A stretch of 64,000 bases of DNA from Corynebacterium pygosceleis (GCF_016595275.2 NZ_JAENIQ020000002.1:372001-436000), one strand, 5' to 3'. Numbered from the stretch's first letter, positions 1-9,932 are shown. Notes: generated by a model not told the origin, from the sequence alone. Program-made: numbers and translations.

Positions 1-2
1 CC

Positions 3-620
3 GCAGCCGACACGGTGACCGGACTCGACGACGCGGCGATCGCCGCGGGGCTCGCTGATCTGCGGGGTGACATCATGCAGAAACCGAGTGCCGTCAGTGC
101 CATCAAGATAGACGGAAAGCGCGCACATGAGCGGGTGCGGGCGGGAGAGACCGTGGACATACCGGCCCGTCCGGTCACCGTGCACCGCCTCGAGGTCACG
201 GATCTCCGCCGGAACGCGGGATCCATCGACATCGACGTGGACGTCCTCTGTTCCTCCGGCACCTACATCCGTTCCCTCGCCCGTGATCTCGGCGCGACAC
301 TCGGGGTGGGCGGCCATCTGACCGCGCTCCGACGGACCTCCGTCGGCCCGTTCGACGTCACCCGGGCGCAACCGCTCGCGGAGATCACGGAACACCCGGA
401 ACTGTCCCTGAGCCTCGATGAGGCTCTGGCCGTCTCCTTCCCGGTGCTCGGGGTCACGGAGGAGGAGGGCTCCGCCCTGGCAATGGGAAAGTGGCTGGAA
501 CCGCGCGGGTTGAAGGGCGTTCACGCCGCCGTCACCCCTGACGGCCGCTCCGTGGCACTGGTCAGGGAGACCGGGAAGCGTCTGGCCACGGTGTTCGTCG
601 CGCGCCCGTCGACACTCTGA
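3..620 (+). CDS. truB: tRNA pseudouridine(55) synthase TruB, C-terminal part (5' truncated by window edge)
   Basis: The reading frame is open from the first bases of the window, so only the last 205 residues are present. The enzyme isomerises U55 to pseudouridine in the T-loop of elongator tRNAs in the cytoplasm. The visible part has the TruB segment SSGTYIRSLARDLG followed by GGHLTALRRTSVGPF, and a C-terminal domain of the actinobacterial kind. The catalytic aspartate motif lies upstream of the window. The gene converges on pptT with only 7 bases between the stop codons, and no terminator is visible there. Confidence 0.93.
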   Translation, partial: AADTVTGLDDAAIAAGLADLRGDIMQKPSAVSAIKIDGKRAHERVRAGETVDIPARPVTVHRLEVTDLRRNAGSIDIDVDVLCSSGTYIRSLARDLGATLGVGGHLTALRRTSVGPFDVTRAQPLAEITEHPELSLSLDEALAVSFPVLGVTEEEGSALAMGKWLEPRGLKGVHAAVTPDGRSVALVRETGKRLATVFVARPSTL

Positions 621-627
621 ACCGGCG

Positions 628-1284
628 TCAGGTGATCGCCGTCGTCGCGATGACGTATCCGTCCCGCATCACCCACCGGCCCGAGATGAAGGGCACCGGT
701 GTCGGGCGGACGAGCAGGTACGACACGAATGTGCCGTCGACCCGCAGGTCGATCTCCGCCTGCTCGAAGCCCAGCCAGCGGTGGGTCAACGGAAACCACG
801 CTTTGTAGGTGGCCTCCTTCGCGCAGAACAACAGACGGTCGGCGCCCCTGATCCCCGCGTCCCGGAACTTCTTCAACTGCGGAAGTTCGCCTTCCCGTGC
901 GATGGAACCGAGGATCCCCTCCGGGAGGGGTTCGAGGGGTTCAGCGTCCAGTCCGAGCGAACGGACCAGCAGTGACGGGGCGACGACAGCCGCACGGAAC
1001 CCCTCGGTGTGGGTGAGGGAACCGGACACCGCGGGCGGGAGCAGCGGCATTCCCCGTTCGCCCCGCAGAATCGGTGCGCCCGTCTCCCGCCCGAGTTGCT
1101 CCAGTGCCCGGTGCGCGCACCAGCGGGCGTCACCGAACTCCGCCTTACGGACATCGAGGGAATGGGTCACCAGGGCCTTCTCCAGGGGGTGCAGCCCGTT
1201 GAAGTTGGTGAGGTCGTTCACCCCGATCTCGGTCTTCACCCAGCAGAACCTGGCGGAGTTCGGGAACAGGTCACCGTCAAGCAT
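628..1284 (-). CDS. pptT: 4'-phosphopantetheinyl transferase (PptT type)
   Basis: A 218-residue Sfp/PptT-family enzyme that moves phosphopantetheine from CoA to carrier domains of fatty acid, polyketide or peptide synthases. The Mg/CoA-binding segment LGLDAEPLEPLP and the signature FCAKEATYKAW are both visible, and the length matches the mycobacterial protein (about 227). In Corynebacteriales it activates the synthases of mycolic and other fatty acids. The start ATG overlaps the 3' end of the upstream metallophosphoesterase by 8 bases, so the two are translationally coupled at the end of a same-strand run starting at rbfA. Confidence 0.93.
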   Translation of the reverse strand: MLDGDLFPNSARFCWVKTEIGVNDLTNFNGLHPLEKALVTHSLDVRKAEFGDARWCAHRALEQLGRETGAPILRGERGMPLLPPAVSGSLTHTEGFRAAVVAPSLLVRSLGLDAEPLEPLPEGILGSIAREGELPQLKKFRDAGIRGADRLLFCAKEATYKAWFPLTHRWLGFEQAEIDLRVDGTFVSYLLVRPTPVPFISGRWVMRDGYVIATTAIT

Positions 1285-2140
1285 CCCGCACCTCCATCAC
1301 CGGATACGGCCAGGTCCACTCCCCCTGCAGGTGCCGGTTCCACTCCCTCGGGTAACCGAGGGACACCTCCGTGTGCGGGACACCGTCGACCACCGTCGTC
1401 CCCGGGGTGTGCAGGTGTCCGTAGATGACGGAACGCGCCCCGTACCGCTGCGCCCAGGCACGTGTGTGGCGGGTGCCGCACCAGAGGGAGAGCTCCGGGA
1501 ACGCCAGCTTCTTCACCGGTTCTATGACCAGTGGCCAGTGGTTGATGAGGATCGTCGGACCGGAGACCTTGCTGAGCCGCTTGATCGAGTACGCCAGACG
1601 GTCCCAGCACCACGCACGGATGTCGACGAACGGGGCGATGGCGAACTGGTCGGTCATCACCACCTGCCGGTCGTGGGCGGCCTGAACGGCCTGTTCCACC
1701 GTGGAACCGGTCTTCCGGAAGGAGTAGTCGTAGAGGGTGAACAGCGGTACCACTGTCACCCCGTCGAACACCGGGTACGGGTCTTCCGGGGTGAGAACGT
1801 CGATCTTCCGGCATCCGGCCACGAGTTCGTCGTATTTGGCACGCCCCTGGTACCGGTCCGTCGAACGGCAGAACAGTTCGTGGTTGCCGGGCACCCAGAT
1901 CACACAGGCGAACCGCTTCCGGAGCCGGTTCAGGATCTGCAGGACCAGTTCGGTGCGTTCGGCGACGTCCCCCGCGACGATCAGCCAGTCCGACGGGTCA
2001 CGCGGCCGGATCGAGTCGATCATCCCGGCGTTGTCCTTCACGGCCCCGTGCAGATCCGCGACAGCCCACAGTGTCTGCGTGACGGTACCCGGCCGGTCGG
2101 TGCCGCCGGGTGCTCGGGAGGACTGGGGCATGGGGTTCAT
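1277..2140 (-). CDS. Calcineurin-like metallophosphoesterase
   Basis: A 287-residue predicted cytoplasmic phosphoesterase. Metal-binding motifs appear in family order: DLHG near residue 30, GDVAER, GNHE, and GHLHTPG near the C-terminus. The substrate is unknown. It starts inside the stop codon of the MATE gene (TAATG, one shared base) and overlaps pptT, so MATE, phosphoesterase and pptT look like one operon. The same phosphoesterase-pptT pairing is known in mycobacteria, where a homologue of this protein affects CoA-dependent activation; whether it modulates PptT here is inference. Confidence 0.88.
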   Translation of the reverse strand: MNPMPQSSRAPGGTDRPGTVTQTLWAVADLHGAVKDNAGMIDSIRPRDPSDWLIVAGDVAERTELVLQILNRLRKRFACVIWVPGNHELFCRSTDRYQGRAKYDELVAGCRKIDVLTPEDPYPVFDGVTVVPLFTLYDYSFRKTGSTVEQAVQAAHDRQVVMTDQFAIAPFVDIRAWCWDRLAYSIKRLSKVSGPTILINHWPLVIEPVKKLAFPELSLWCGTRHTRAWAQRYGARSVIYGHLHTPGTTVVDGVPHTEVSLGYPREWNRHLQGEWTWPYPVMEVRDA

Positions 2141-3501
2141 TATGCCGTACCCGCACCGACCCGGTCATCGTTCCCGTCCCCCACCACGGCACCGTCCGGC
2201 AGGGCCCATCTCATGGAGCGGAAGCGCCGTACCACGAACCCGAGCCGAAGGAGCATGAAGGCCGTCAGGCCGCACCAGACGCCGGTGAGACCGGTCCCGG
2301 TGAACAGCGCGAGCCATACCCCCGGAACGAAGCCGAGCAGCACGGAGGCGATCGTGGCGTTACGCAGGTAGGCGACGTCCCCGGCCCCCAGCAGAACGCC
2401 GTCGAGAGCGAACACCACACCACCCGCGACGATCATCGCGACCATCAACCACCAGGGGCCGGCCATGGCGCGCAACGTCTCCCCGTCGGTCGTGAACAGT
2501 CCGGGGATGAGGGAGTGTCCGAGTGCGAACACGGCGGCCAGGACGGCGGCCATACCGCAGGAGAAGACGGTCACCCGGGTCCCGACCTTCCGCGCCAGGC
2601 CGGAGGTACCGGCACCGAGTGCCGCACCTGTCAGTGCCTGGGCGGCGATGGCGAGGGAATCCAGGACGAGGGACAGGAAGTTCCACAGCTGCAGCATCAC
2701 CTGGTGGGCCGCGAGAGACGCCGCCCCGAATCGCGCGGCGACCGCGGCTGCGGAGATGAACGCGACCTGGAAGGACAGGGAGCGGGCGATGAGATCCCGC
2801 CCCATCACCAGCTGTCTGCGCATGATCCCGGGGTTCGGACGCCAGCCTCCTCCGTGCATCCTGGAGAGGCAGATCAGGAACAGGATCGCGGTGATGGACT
2901 CGCCGGTGAGATTGGCCCAGGCTGAACCGACGATGCCGTGGTGCCCGACGAGGTAGGGCACCAGAGCCGCCGAGGGCAGGACTCCGGCGAGTGTGAACCA
3001 CAACGGGAGCCGGGTGTTCTGGATCCCCCGCAGCCATCCGTTTCCGGCCATCGTCACGAGTATCAGCGGAATGCCGAGACCCGCGACCCGCAGCCAGGTG
3101 GTTGCTTCCTCCGCGATGACCGCGTCGTCGGCCAGCCATCCGGTGAACCGCGCCGCTCCGGCGAGGATCACCACCGCGATCACGAGCCCGACGGCGAGTG
3201 CGACCCAGGTCGCCTGAACTCCTTCGCCGACCGCGTCCCGCCTCTTCCCCGCGCCGTAGAGCCGTGCGGAACGCGCCGTGGTCCCGTAGCTGAGGAAGGT
3301 CAGCTGGGTGGTGACCATCGCCTGAATGGTGGTGGCGGCCCCGAGCGCCGCGAGTTCGTGCCGCCCGAGACGCCCCACCACCGCCGTGTCGAAGAGCAGG
3401 TAGAGGGGGGTCGCCGCGAGGACCCCCAACGCGGGAAGGGCCAGACCGAGGATCTCTCCGACGCTCACCTTCTCCAGGTTCCTGGCCGTCCTGTCGCTCA
3501 C
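2140..3501 (-). CDS. dinF: MATE family efflux transporter (DinF-like)
   Basis: A 453-residue integral membrane protein with about 12 hydrophobic segments and a MATE-type N-terminal segment (LGLALPALGVLAATPLYLLFDTAVVGRLG). MATE proteins export cationic drugs or metabolites using Na+ or H+ gradients. The GTG start overlaps the stop of the DHH phosphoesterase gene (GTGA), indicating coupling. The position between the DHH gene and the ribosome genes matches the dinF position in mycobacteria. The substrate cannot be read from sequence. Confidence 0.88.
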   Translation of the reverse strand: MSDRTARNLEKVSVGEILGLALPALGVLAATPLYLLFDTAVVGRLGRHELAALGAATTIQAMVTTQLTFLSYGTTARSARLYGAGKRRDAVGEGVQATWVALAVGLVIAVVILAGAARFTGWLADDAVIAEEATTWLRVAGLGIPLILVTMAGNGWLRGIQNTRLPLWFTLAGVLPSAALVPYLVGHHGIVGSAWANLTGESITAILFLICLSRMHGGGWRPNPGIMRRQLVMGRDLIARSLSFQVAFISAAAVAARFGAASLAAHQVMLQLWNFLSLVLDSLAIAAQALTGAALGAGTSGLARKVGTRVTVFSCGMAAVLAAVFALGHSLIPGLFTTDGETLRAMAGPWWLMVAMIVAGGVVFALDGVLLGAGDVAYLRNATIASVLLGFVPGVWLALFTGTGLTGVWCGLTAFMLLRLGFVVRRFRSMRWALPDGAVVGDGNDDRVGAGTA

Positions 3502-4484
3502 GCGTCGTTCTCCGGTGTGTACGGGTGGGCGTGTCCGCCGACGGCACGACGAACCGCCGCCAGGACCGTCCCCCTGGTTCCCCGGACCGTCGCACCGGCG
3601 GCCAGGAGGTGTCCTCCACCGCCGAGCGACGTCGCCACGGAGGCGACGTCATGGTCCGTCGAACGGAACGAAACTGACCAGACACCGGGCAGATTCTCCT
3701 TGAGCAGCACACCGACCCCCTGACCGGTCGCCCGGATGAATTCGGTGAGCGACTCGATCGTCTCGGGGTTCGTTTCCGTGATGGTCGCGTGATCGGCCGT
3801 GAGCACCGTCACCCCGGGGCCGTCGGGATGGGTCTCGACCCCGGCGAGCACCCGCCCGATGATCCTCAGGGATTCCGGGGTCGTCGCATCCATGAGATCG
3901 ACGGCGACCGCCCGGGTGTCGACGCCACGGCCGATGAGGTCCGCGGCCAGGAGGTGCATGCCGGCTCCTCCCCACCGGAAACTTCCGGTGTCGGTGACCA
4001 GTCCCGCGTAGAGGGCGTGCGCCACGTCACGGTCGATCCCGTCACCGGATGCGGTGAACCAGCGGTGGAGTATGGCGGTGGTCGATTCCGCCGCCGGGTC
4101 GATGACGTCGACGGTTCCGAAACCCGTGTTCGACGAATGGTGGTCGATCACCAGGACACGGTCGTGGGCACCGATGCCCTCCGCGCAGGTTCCGGTGCGT
4201 CCGAGATCCCCGCAGTCGACCGTGACCACGAGATCCGCTTCGGGGAGGCGTTCCACCAGCTGAATGTCGGCACACCCCGGGATCGTGTACAGGTTGGTCG
4301 CGATCGGCTCCCGCTGTCCGATGACACCGGTCGCGTCGATGCCCCGCTGTCGGAGGACGGCAACCGTCGCGCACACGCTGCCGATCGCGTCGGCGTCGGG
4401 CCGGATGTGCCCGACGACGACTGCGGTGGAGATCTCCGCCGGATCGGCCAATTTGTCGGCGGCGGTGAAACCACGGTCCGCCAC
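3498..4484 (-). CDS. DHH/DHHA1 phosphoesterase (NrnA-like nanoRNase/pAp phosphatase)
   Basis: A 328-residue protein. The DHH-domain motifs are GHIRPDADAIGS near the N-terminus and DHHSSNTGFG near residue 110, and the DHHA1 domain ends with GGGGHLLAAGATV. Family members degrade short oligoribonucleotides or cyclic dinucleotide products and dephosphorylate pAp. I chose the GTG at 4484 rather than a longer frame because it lies 4 bases after the rbfA stop, with GGGGAG of the rbfA 3' end as ribosome binding site. The upstream part of the longer frame is an rbfA shadow. Confidence 0.9.
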   Translation of the reverse strand: MADRGFTAADKLADPAEISTAVVVGHIRPDADAIGSVCATVAVLRQRGIDATGVIGQREPIATNLYTIPGCADIQLVERLPEADLVVTVDCGDLGRTGTCAEGIGAHDRVLVIDHHSSNTGFGTVDVIDPAAESTTAILHRWFTASGDGIDRDVAHALYAGLVTDTGSFRWGGAGMHLLAADLIGRGVDTRAVAVDLMDATTPESLRIIGRVLAGVETHPDGPGVTVLTADHATITETNPETIESLTEFIRATGQGVGVLLKENLPGVWSVSFRSTDHDVASVATSLGGGGHLLAAGATVRGTRGTVLAAVRRAVGGHAHPYTPENDA

Positions 4485-4488
4485 GATG

Positions 4489-4923
4489 TCAGTTCTCCCC
4501 GGTGCGGTAGGGGTTCTCGTCGCCCACGGGTCGGGCGTTCTCACGGAGTTTGGCCAGTTCCTCGTCGCGGGCCCGCGCCTTCGCGAGCAACTGCTCCATG
4601 TGGTTGGCGGTCTGCGGCACCGTGTCGTGCGCGAAGACGAGCGTCGGGGTGAAGCGCACCCCGAGATCGTCACCGACGATCTTGCGGAGCTGACCCCGGT
4701 ACCTCTTGAGGGCCTCGGCGGCCGCGGGCACGTCCGGATCCTCGTCGATGGTGGCACCACGGACCGTGTAGTAGACGGTCGCTTCGTGGAGATCGCCGGT
4801 CACCTTGCAGTCCGTGACGGTGATGAGTTCCAGCCGACGGTCGTTGATCTGGTTCTCGATCGCGGTCGCGACGATCATCTGGATACGTTTCGCCATTCTG
4901 GCGGCGCGGGCGTGGTCGACCAT
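4489..4923 (-). CDS. rbfA: 30S ribosome-binding factor RbfA
   Basis: A 144-residue KH-like fold protein that assists late 30S maturation and 16S rRNA 5' processing. The start [19 protein letters not shown] and the segment [19 protein letters not shown] are typical of the actinobacterial family. AGGAG lies about 9 bases before the ATG. It is first in the run rbfA-DHH-MATE-phosphoesterase-pptT. Unlike the usual arrangement it does not directly follow infB: a hydratase gene on the opposite strand intervenes, so rbfA probably has its own promoter in 4924-5305. Confidence 0.93.
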   Translation of the reverse strand: MVDHARAARMAKRIQMIVATAIENQINDRRLELITVTDCKVTGDLHEATVYYTVRGATIDEDPDVPAAAEALKRYRGQLRKIVGDDLGVRFTPTLVFAHDTVPQTANHMEQLLAKARARDEELAKLRENARPVGDENPYRTGEN

Positions 4924-5305
4924 GGTCGGGACTCCTCATGATTCCGGTGGGGCTGTGACACTACGCCCCGTACTTAGGCCCACCCCGTGCGGTCGGTGCC
5001 GGTCGGAGACGGTGCACGACACCGCACTCCGTTCTCCGCCTGTGGACGACTGCACCCGGGCGGCTGTTCGGAGGACGATTCTACCCGGTGCAACGGTGGA
5101 GGCGGCGCCCGGGTGCATCCGTGACCGCGACTCCCGAACCGACCCGACGAACGGGGCTGATGTGCTGGTGGGACCCTCCACCCGGAGTTGTCGGGGAACG
5201 ACGGTTCAGGTACGCACGGTGGTGGATGACCTGTGTGTCCGTACGGTTCCCGGCCTCACAGGCACGCCCCAGCCCACGACGACCGGAGAACCCCAGGGAG
5301 AGACC
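4924..5305. other. Divergent intergenic region between rbfA and the enoyl-CoA hydratase gene
   Basis: About 380 bases without a convincing gene. It must carry promoters for both flanking genes unless they are read from afar. A TAGTGT hexamer about 45 bases upstream of rbfA on the minus strand is a possible -10 box, but no matching -35 was seen. Short frames here have no ribosome binding site or recognisable protein. Confidence 0.5.
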
Positions 5306-6085
5306 ATGACCACCTACAACACCCTCACCATTGAACGGGACGGACGTGTCGCCGTCATCACGATCAACCGTCCGGAGGTCCTCAACGCCCTGGACAGCGA
5401 GACCATGCACGAGGTGGTCTCCGCCGGAACGGAACTCGACCGCGACGACGGGATCGGCTGCATCGTCCTCACCGGAGCCGGCGGCAAGGCCTTCGCCGCC
5501 GGTGCGGACATCGGGGAGATGGCCTCGAAGTCGGCGACCGACATGTACTCCCTGGACTTCTTCGCCCGGTGGGAGGACTTCACGCGACTGCGCACACCCG
5601 TGATCGCCGCGGTGGACGGTTACGCACTCGGTGGCGGGTGCGAGCTGGCCATGATGTGCGATCTCATCATCGCGGGTGAGAAGGCCAGGTTCGGGCAACC
5701 GGAGATCAACCTCGGTGTGATTCCCGGGATGGGCGGCTCCCAGCGCCTGACGCGCGCGATCGGCAAGGCGAAGGCCATGGAGATGTGCCTCACCGGCCGG
5801 ATGATGGAGGCGGATGAGGCCGAGAGCGCGGGGCTCGTCGCACGTGTCGTCCCCGCCGGGGAGGCCCTCACGGAGGCGATGGAGACCGCCCGGGTCATCG
5901 CCTCGAAATCGAAGATCGCCGCCACGATGGTGAAGGAGGTGATCAACGCGGCGTACGAGAACACCCTGGAGCAGGGGGTCCGCTACGAACGCCGGATGTT
6001 CCACTCGGTGTTCGCCTCCGAGGATCAGACGACCGGGATGACCGCGTTCATGAACAAGGAGAATCCGGAGTTCAGGCACCGCTGA
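5306..6085 (+). CDS. Enoyl-CoA hydratase/isomerase (crotonase family)
   Basis: A 259-residue crotonase-fold enzyme that hydrates trans-2-enoyl-CoA in fatty-acid or branched-chain degradation. Both catalytic acids of a hydratase are present: Glu113 in [11 protein letters not shown] and Glu133 in [16 protein letters not shown]. The usual N-terminal strand [12 protein letters not shown] is intact. ATG 5306 follows AGGGAG with 5 bases spacing; the longer open frame upstream is not protein-like. The gene lies alone on the plus strand between rbfA and infB, which are normally adjacent, so it looks inserted. Without beta-oxidation neighbours its substrate is unknown. Confidence 0.93.
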   Translation: MTTYNTLTIERDGRVAVITINRPEVLNALDSETMHEVVSAGTELDRDDGIGCIVLTGAGGKAFAAGADIGEMASKSATDMYSLDFFARWEDFTRLRTPVIAAVDGYALGGGCELAMMCDLIIAGEKARFGQPEINLGVIPGMGGSQRLTRAIGKAKAMEMCLTGRMMEADEAESAGLVARVVPAGEALTEAMETARVIASKSKIAATMVKEVINAAYENTLEQGVRYERRMFHSVFASEDQTTGMTAFMNKENPEFRHR

Positions 6086-6224
6086 TCATCAACGGGGAGC
6101 AGGGGCCCACCCGACCCCGGGCGACCCCGTTCATCCCGGATGCCCGCGCACGGAACAGCCCCCGCCCGGCGGAGCGTCCACCACTGAAGGTGAACGTCCC
6201 GTCACGGACGGGGGCTGCCGTGTC

Positions 6225-6256
6225 CGCGTCGACGGCCCGGGGGAACCGTCGACGCG
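6225..6256. terminator. GC-rich hairpin between convergent hydratase and infB genes
   Basis: Perfect 11-bp inverted repeat (6225-6235 with 6246-6256, 10-base loop) just after infB and downstream of the hydratase gene. It has no U-tract on either side, so terminator function is inferred from position and stem strength. Confidence 0.5.
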
Positions 6257-6270
6257 ACCCGGTTGCCGGA

Positions 6271-9144
6271 TCAGTCGCGGGGAACCTCGACCTGCTCGTA
6301 GGCCTCGACGATGTCACCGACGGAGATGTCCGGGTAGGACAGCACCATGCCGCACTCGTAACCGGCGGACACCTCGGTGGCGTCGTCCTTCTCGCGGCGC
6401 AGGGAGACGATCGTGGCCTTTTCCGCGATGACGTTGCCGTCGCGGATGAGGCGGACCGACGCATTGCGGCGGACCTTGCCGGATTCGACCATGCAACCCG
6501 CGATGAGACCGACGGCCGACGCCTTGAACAGGGCACGGATCTCGGCGCGGCCGATCTCCCGCTCCTCGTAGACCGGCTTCAGCATGCCCTTCAGGGCCTG
6601 CTCGATCTCCTCGATCACCCGGTAGATGACCGAGTAGTAGCGGATCTCGACGCCTTCGGTGTTCGCTTCCTCCGTGGCCTTGCCCTCGGCACGGACATTG
6701 AAGCCGATGATGACGGCGTCCGACGCCGCGGCCAGCGAGACGTTGGTCTGCGTGATCGCACCGACACCACGGTCGATGATGTTCAGCTGCACCTCGTCGT
6801 CGACCTCGATCTTGAGCAGGGCCTCCTCCAGCGCCTCGACGGAGCCGGCGTTGTCGCCCTTGAGGATGAGGTTGAGTGTCGAGGTCTCCTTGAGCACCGC
6901 ATCCAGATCCTCGAGGGAGACGCGCTTGCGGCTCCGTGCGGCGAGCGCGTTGCGCTTGCGCGCGGCACGCTTGTCGGCGATCTGACGGGCGATGCGGTCA
7001 TCCTCGACGACGAGGAGGTTGTCACCGGCACCGCAGACCGCGCTGAGTCCCTGGACCTGGACCGGACGCGACGGACCGGCTTCCTCGACGTCGTTGCCGT
7101 ACTCGTCGACCATGCGACGGACACGACCGTGGGCGTCACCCGCGACGATGGAGTCACCGACGCGGAGGGTACCGCGCTGGACGATGACGGTGGCGACGGG
7201 GCCACGGCCACGGTCGAGGTGTGCCTCGATGGCGACACCCTGGGCGTCCATGTCGGGGTTGGCGACGAGTTCGAGTTCGGCGTCGGCCGTGAGCAGAACG
7301 GCTTCGAGGAGCGCCTCGATGTTGGTGCCCTGCTTCGCGGAGATGTCGACGAACTGGGTGTCGCCGCCGTACTCCTCGGGAACGAGGCCGTACTCGGTGA
7401 GCTGTCCGCGGATCTTGTCCGGGGACGCGCCCTCCTTGTCGATCTTGTTCACCGCGACGACGACGGGCACTTCGGCGGCCTTGGCGTGGTTGATGGCCTC
7501 CACCGTCTGCGGCATGACTCCGTCATCCGCCGCGACCACGAGGATCGCGATGTCCGTCGCCTTGGCACCACGGGCACGCATGGCGGTGAACGCCTCGTGA
7601 CCGGGGGTGTCCAGCAGCGTCAGGGCACGGGGCTGGTCCTCGAGGTTGACGGTCACCTGGTAGGCACCGATGCCCTGGGTGATTCCGCCGGCCTCGTCAC
7701 CGCCGACGTTGGTCTTGCGGATCGTGTCGAGCAGTCGGGTCTTACCGTGATCGACGTGGCCCATGACGGTGACCACCGGAGGACGCTTGGCGAGCTCCTC
7801 CTCGTCGCCCTCGTCCTCACCGAACTGCAGGTCGAAGGACTCCAGCAGCTCGCGGTCCTCGTCCTCCGGGGAGACGACCTCGATCTTGAAGTTCATCTCC
7901 TCGCCGAGGAGCACCAGGATCTCGTCCGACACGGACTGCGTCGCGGTGACCATCTCGCCGAGGTTGAACAGAACCTGCACCAGGCTCGATGCGTCGGTGT
8001 CGATCTTGTCGGCGAAATCGGACAGGGAGGCACCCCGGGCGAGACGCAGTTTCGCGCCGCGACCGTCGGGCAGACGAACGCCGCTGACGACGTTCGGGGC
8101 CTGCATCGCCTCGTACTCGTTGCGCTTCTGCCGCTTCGACTTGCGTCCACGGCGCGGAGCGCCACCGGGACGCCCGAATGCGCCGGCGGTACCACCGCGA
8201 CGTCCGCCGCGTCCGCCGCCACCGCGACCGAAGCCGCCGGGACCACCGGGGCCACGCCCACCGGGTCCACCGGAGCGTCCGCCACCGGCGGACTTCTGCG
8301 GCATGGCGCCCGGGCTCGGGCGCTCCGGCATCATCGCGGGGGTGGGACGACGCCCACCGCCCTGACGCTCCGGGGAGGAACCGGTTCCGGGGCGTCCGCC
8401 CTGGGCACCGCCGGGACGCGGGCCACCGGGACGGGGACCGCCACCGGGACGCGGGCCACCGGCACCGGGGCGTCCGCCCTGGGCACCGCCGGGACGCGGG
8501 CCGCCGCCGGGACGGGGACCGCCACCGGGACGCGGGCCGCCACCGGGACGGGGCTGGGTGCGCTCGGTACCGGTGGAGAAGGGATTGTTGGCGACGCGGG
8601 GTGCGCGTGCTCCGGGCTTCGGACCGGGCTTCGCCATGGGACGCGGCATCGGGGAACGTCCCTCGGAGGCGGGTTTGTCCCCGGCGGGCTTCTTCGCCTC
8701 GGCCGTGGAGGATGCCTCAGCGGTCGCGGCGGGAGCAGCGTCAGCCGGAGTCGGCGCGGACGGCTTCTTCGCCGGCGCCGCGGTCTCGTTCTTCGCCTTC
8801 GCGACGGCCTCTGCGGGAGTCGGCACGGACTTTCCGGCGGGCTTCGCCGCGGCGGCGGGCTTCGCGGCAGCCGCACCGGGTTTCGGTGCGGAGCCGGGCT
8901 TAGCCCCCGATTTCGCGGGGGCGGTGGAGGTCTTCTTGTCGGTGGCGGGCTTGTCGCCACCCTCATTGTCGACGCCGACACCCTTGTCGGCGTAGTAGGA
9001 CTGCATCTTCTTCACGACCGGTGATTCAACGGTCGATGATGCTGTCTTGACGAACTCGCCCTGCTCTTTGAGCGTGGCAAGCAGTTCCTTGCTTGTAATA
9101 CCGAGCTTCTTGGCGAGCTCATGTACACGTAGCTTTCCGGGCAC
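6271..9144 (-). CDS. infB: Translation initiation factor IF-2
   Basis: A 957-residue GTPase that delivers initiator fMet-tRNA to the 30S subunit. Residues 1-52 form the IF2 N-terminal domain. About 55-190 is Ala/Lys/Pro-rich linker, and about 197-335 is a Gly/Pro/Arg low-complexity tract. The G domain has GHVDHGKT at 462-469, then LDTPGHEAF and AVNKIDKEG, followed by the beta-barrel and C-terminal tRNA-binding domains ending VEVPRD. The GTG start at 9144 follows GAGGAGAG. It is last in the rimP-nusA-ylxR-infB cluster. The long open frame on the opposite strand is a GC-bias artefact. Confidence 0.97.
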   Translation of the reverse strand: MPGKLRVHELAKKLGITSKELLATLKEQGEFVKTASSTVESPVVKKMQSYYADKGVGVDNEGGDKPATDKKTSTAPAKSGAKPGSAPKPGAAAAKPAAAAKPAGKSVPTPAEAVAKAKNETAAPAKKPSAPTPADAAPAATAEASSTAEAKKPAGDKPASEGRSPMPRPMAKPGPKPGARAPRVANNPFSTGTERTQPRPGGGPRPGGGPRPGGGPRPGGAQGGRPGAGGPRPGGGPRPGGPRPGGAQGGRPGTGSSPERQGGGRRPTPAMMPERPSPGAMPQKSAGGGRSGGPGGRGPGGPGGFGRGGGGRGGRRGGTAGAFGRPGGAPRRGRKSKRQKRNEYEAMQAPNVVSGVRLPDGRGAKLRLARGASLSDFADKIDTDASSLVQVLFNLGEMVTATQSVSDEILVLLGEEMNFKIEVVSPEDEDRELLESFDLQFGEDEGDEEELAKRPPVVTVMGHVDHGKTRLLDTIRKTNVGGDEAGGITQGIGAYQVTVNLEDQPRALTLLDTPGHEAFTAMRARGAKATDIAILVVAADDGVMPQTVEAINHAKAAEVPVVVAVNKIDKEGASPDKIRGQLTEYGLVPEEYGGDTQFVDISAKQGTNIEALLEAVLLTADAELELVANPDMDAQGVAIEAHLDRGRGPVATVIVQRGTLRVGDSIVAGDAHGRVRRMVDEYGNDVEEAGPSRPVQVQGLSAVCGAGDNLLVVEDDRIARQIADKRAARKRNALAARSRKRVSLEDLDAVLKETSTLNLILKGDNAGSVEALEEALLKIEVDDEVQLNIIDRGVGAITQTNVSLAAASDAVIIGFNVRAEGKATEEANTEGVEIRYYSVIYRVIEEIEQALKGMLKPVYEEREIGRAEIRALFKASAVGLIAGCMVESGKVRRNASVRLIRDGNVIAEKATIVSLRREKDDATEVSAGYECGMVLSYPDISVGDIVEAYEQVEVPRD
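8382..8550. repeat. infB: Imperfect tandem repeats in infB encoding RPGGGP units
   Basis: DNA repeats of roughly 18 bases, based on ccgccaccgggacgcgg-like units, encode several PRPGGG blocks at about IF-2 residues 199-255, interleaved with two AQGGRPG units. Such linkers are disordered and vary in length between strains, so this is a likely site of in-frame expansion or contraction. Confidence 0.75.
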
Positions 9145-9270
9145 TTCTCTCCTCGTAGGTTTAGCTCCAGGCGGATCGAAGGCCGGCGGACCGCGCGTTC
9201 TTCAGATCAGCAGGCTGCCGGGTTCTCCGAGCGCCTGAAGATGTTGCGTGTGACGTTCATCGCTGATGCT

Positions 9271-9615
9271 TCATCGTGTGCTCATCAGTGTTCGTGTCTT
9301 TCCTGGGGTAGGTGGTTCAGCGGCATGTTCCCGTAACCAGGTTCGTACCGCCTCGGTGTCCACGGGGGTGGACACCCGCAGCGCACGGTTGAACGCGCGC
9401 CTTTTCTCTGCCAGCTCCAGTGCCTCCAGGCTCGGTGTGAGCCATGCGCCCCGTCCCGGTTTCCGGCGTGCCGGATCCGGGATGAGACGGCCGGAACGGG
9501 AAGCGTCGGCGACTATCCTCAGCAGCTGCGTGTCCGCTCTGCGTTCACGGGTCGCTATACAGGTGCGTACGCGAATACCGGCGGGTGCCTCGGCACTGGC
9601 TCCGGTCTGTCGCAT
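9271..9615 (-). CDS. ylxR: YlxR family RNA-binding protein (DUF448)
   Basis: A 114-residue basic protein with the YlxR core RTCIATRERRADTQLLRIVAD and the later block GRGAWLTPS. It lies in the canonical position between nusA and infB. The family binds RNA and is proposed to modulate RNase P or transcription, with no settled role. I prefer ATG 9615, with GAGGAG 4 bases upstream, over the in-frame GTG at 9642. The usual GR.C..C cysteine pair is degenerate (CIATRE), so a metal-binding role is unlikely. Confidence 0.85.
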   Translation of the reverse strand: MRQTGASAEAPAGIRVRTCIATRERRADTQLLRIVADASRSGRLIPDPARRKPGRGAWLTPSLEALELAEKRRAFNRALRVSTPVDTEAVRTWLREHAAEPPTPGKTRTLMSTR

Positions 9616-9779
9616 TCGTCTCCTCGTTGCAGCGGTGTCCACCGCCGGTGTGATCCGGCGGTGTGTCGGACAGGGAAAATCTTCCCTGTCACGATTCCCT
9701 GTGATGTCGCCCCACGCTTCTCCGGATGATGATCTTCCGGTGGTGACGACGCAGGTCCCGGGAATCCGGTGATCCGGGA

Positions 9780-9785
9780 AAAATA
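9780..9785 (-). promoter_or_regulatory. Candidate -10 box upstream of ylxR-infB
   Basis: TATTTT on the minus strand, with TGACTT-like sequence about 16-17 bases further upstream. It would give a leader of roughly 155 bases before ylxR, allowing infB expression apart from rimP-nusA. Confidence 0.4.
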
Positions 9786-9895
9786 CGGGGAAGTTTCACG
9801 GAAGTCACGGCGTCCCGGAGTTCATGACGGAAAATCATGCACGTCGTCGGCACGGGCCTCATACAAGCCTACTCGAAAACACCTCCGAATGTGAA

Positions 9896-9932
9896 CCCGC
9901 CCGCTTCCCCCGGAACAGGGGAAGCGGGCGGG
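9896..9932 (-). terminator. Strong hairpin after nusA
   Basis: Perfect 15-bp stem (9896-9910 with 9918-9932, 7-base loop) in the 400-base gap between nusA and ylxR. It lacks a U-tract. It is probably an attenuating or terminating structure that separates rimP-nusA from ylxR-infB transcription. The rest of 9643-10019 holds no recognisable gene. Confidence 0.5.

Noticed and set aside
809-2371. A 520-codon plus-strand frame opposite pptT and the phosphoesterase
   Set aside because: Shadow of two well-supported minus-strand genes, with Arg/Pro/Ser-rich unprotein-like sequence and no ribosome binding site.
8382-8550. CRISPR-like direct repeats
   Set aside because: The repeats are short, in frame, without unique spacers, and encode the IF-2 linker.
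6190-9024. A 944-codon open frame on the plus strand opposite infB
   Set aside because: It is antisense to a certain IF-2 gene and is composed of low-complexity Asp/Val/Leu/Thr/Gly runs mirroring infB codons. GC bias keeps the frame open.
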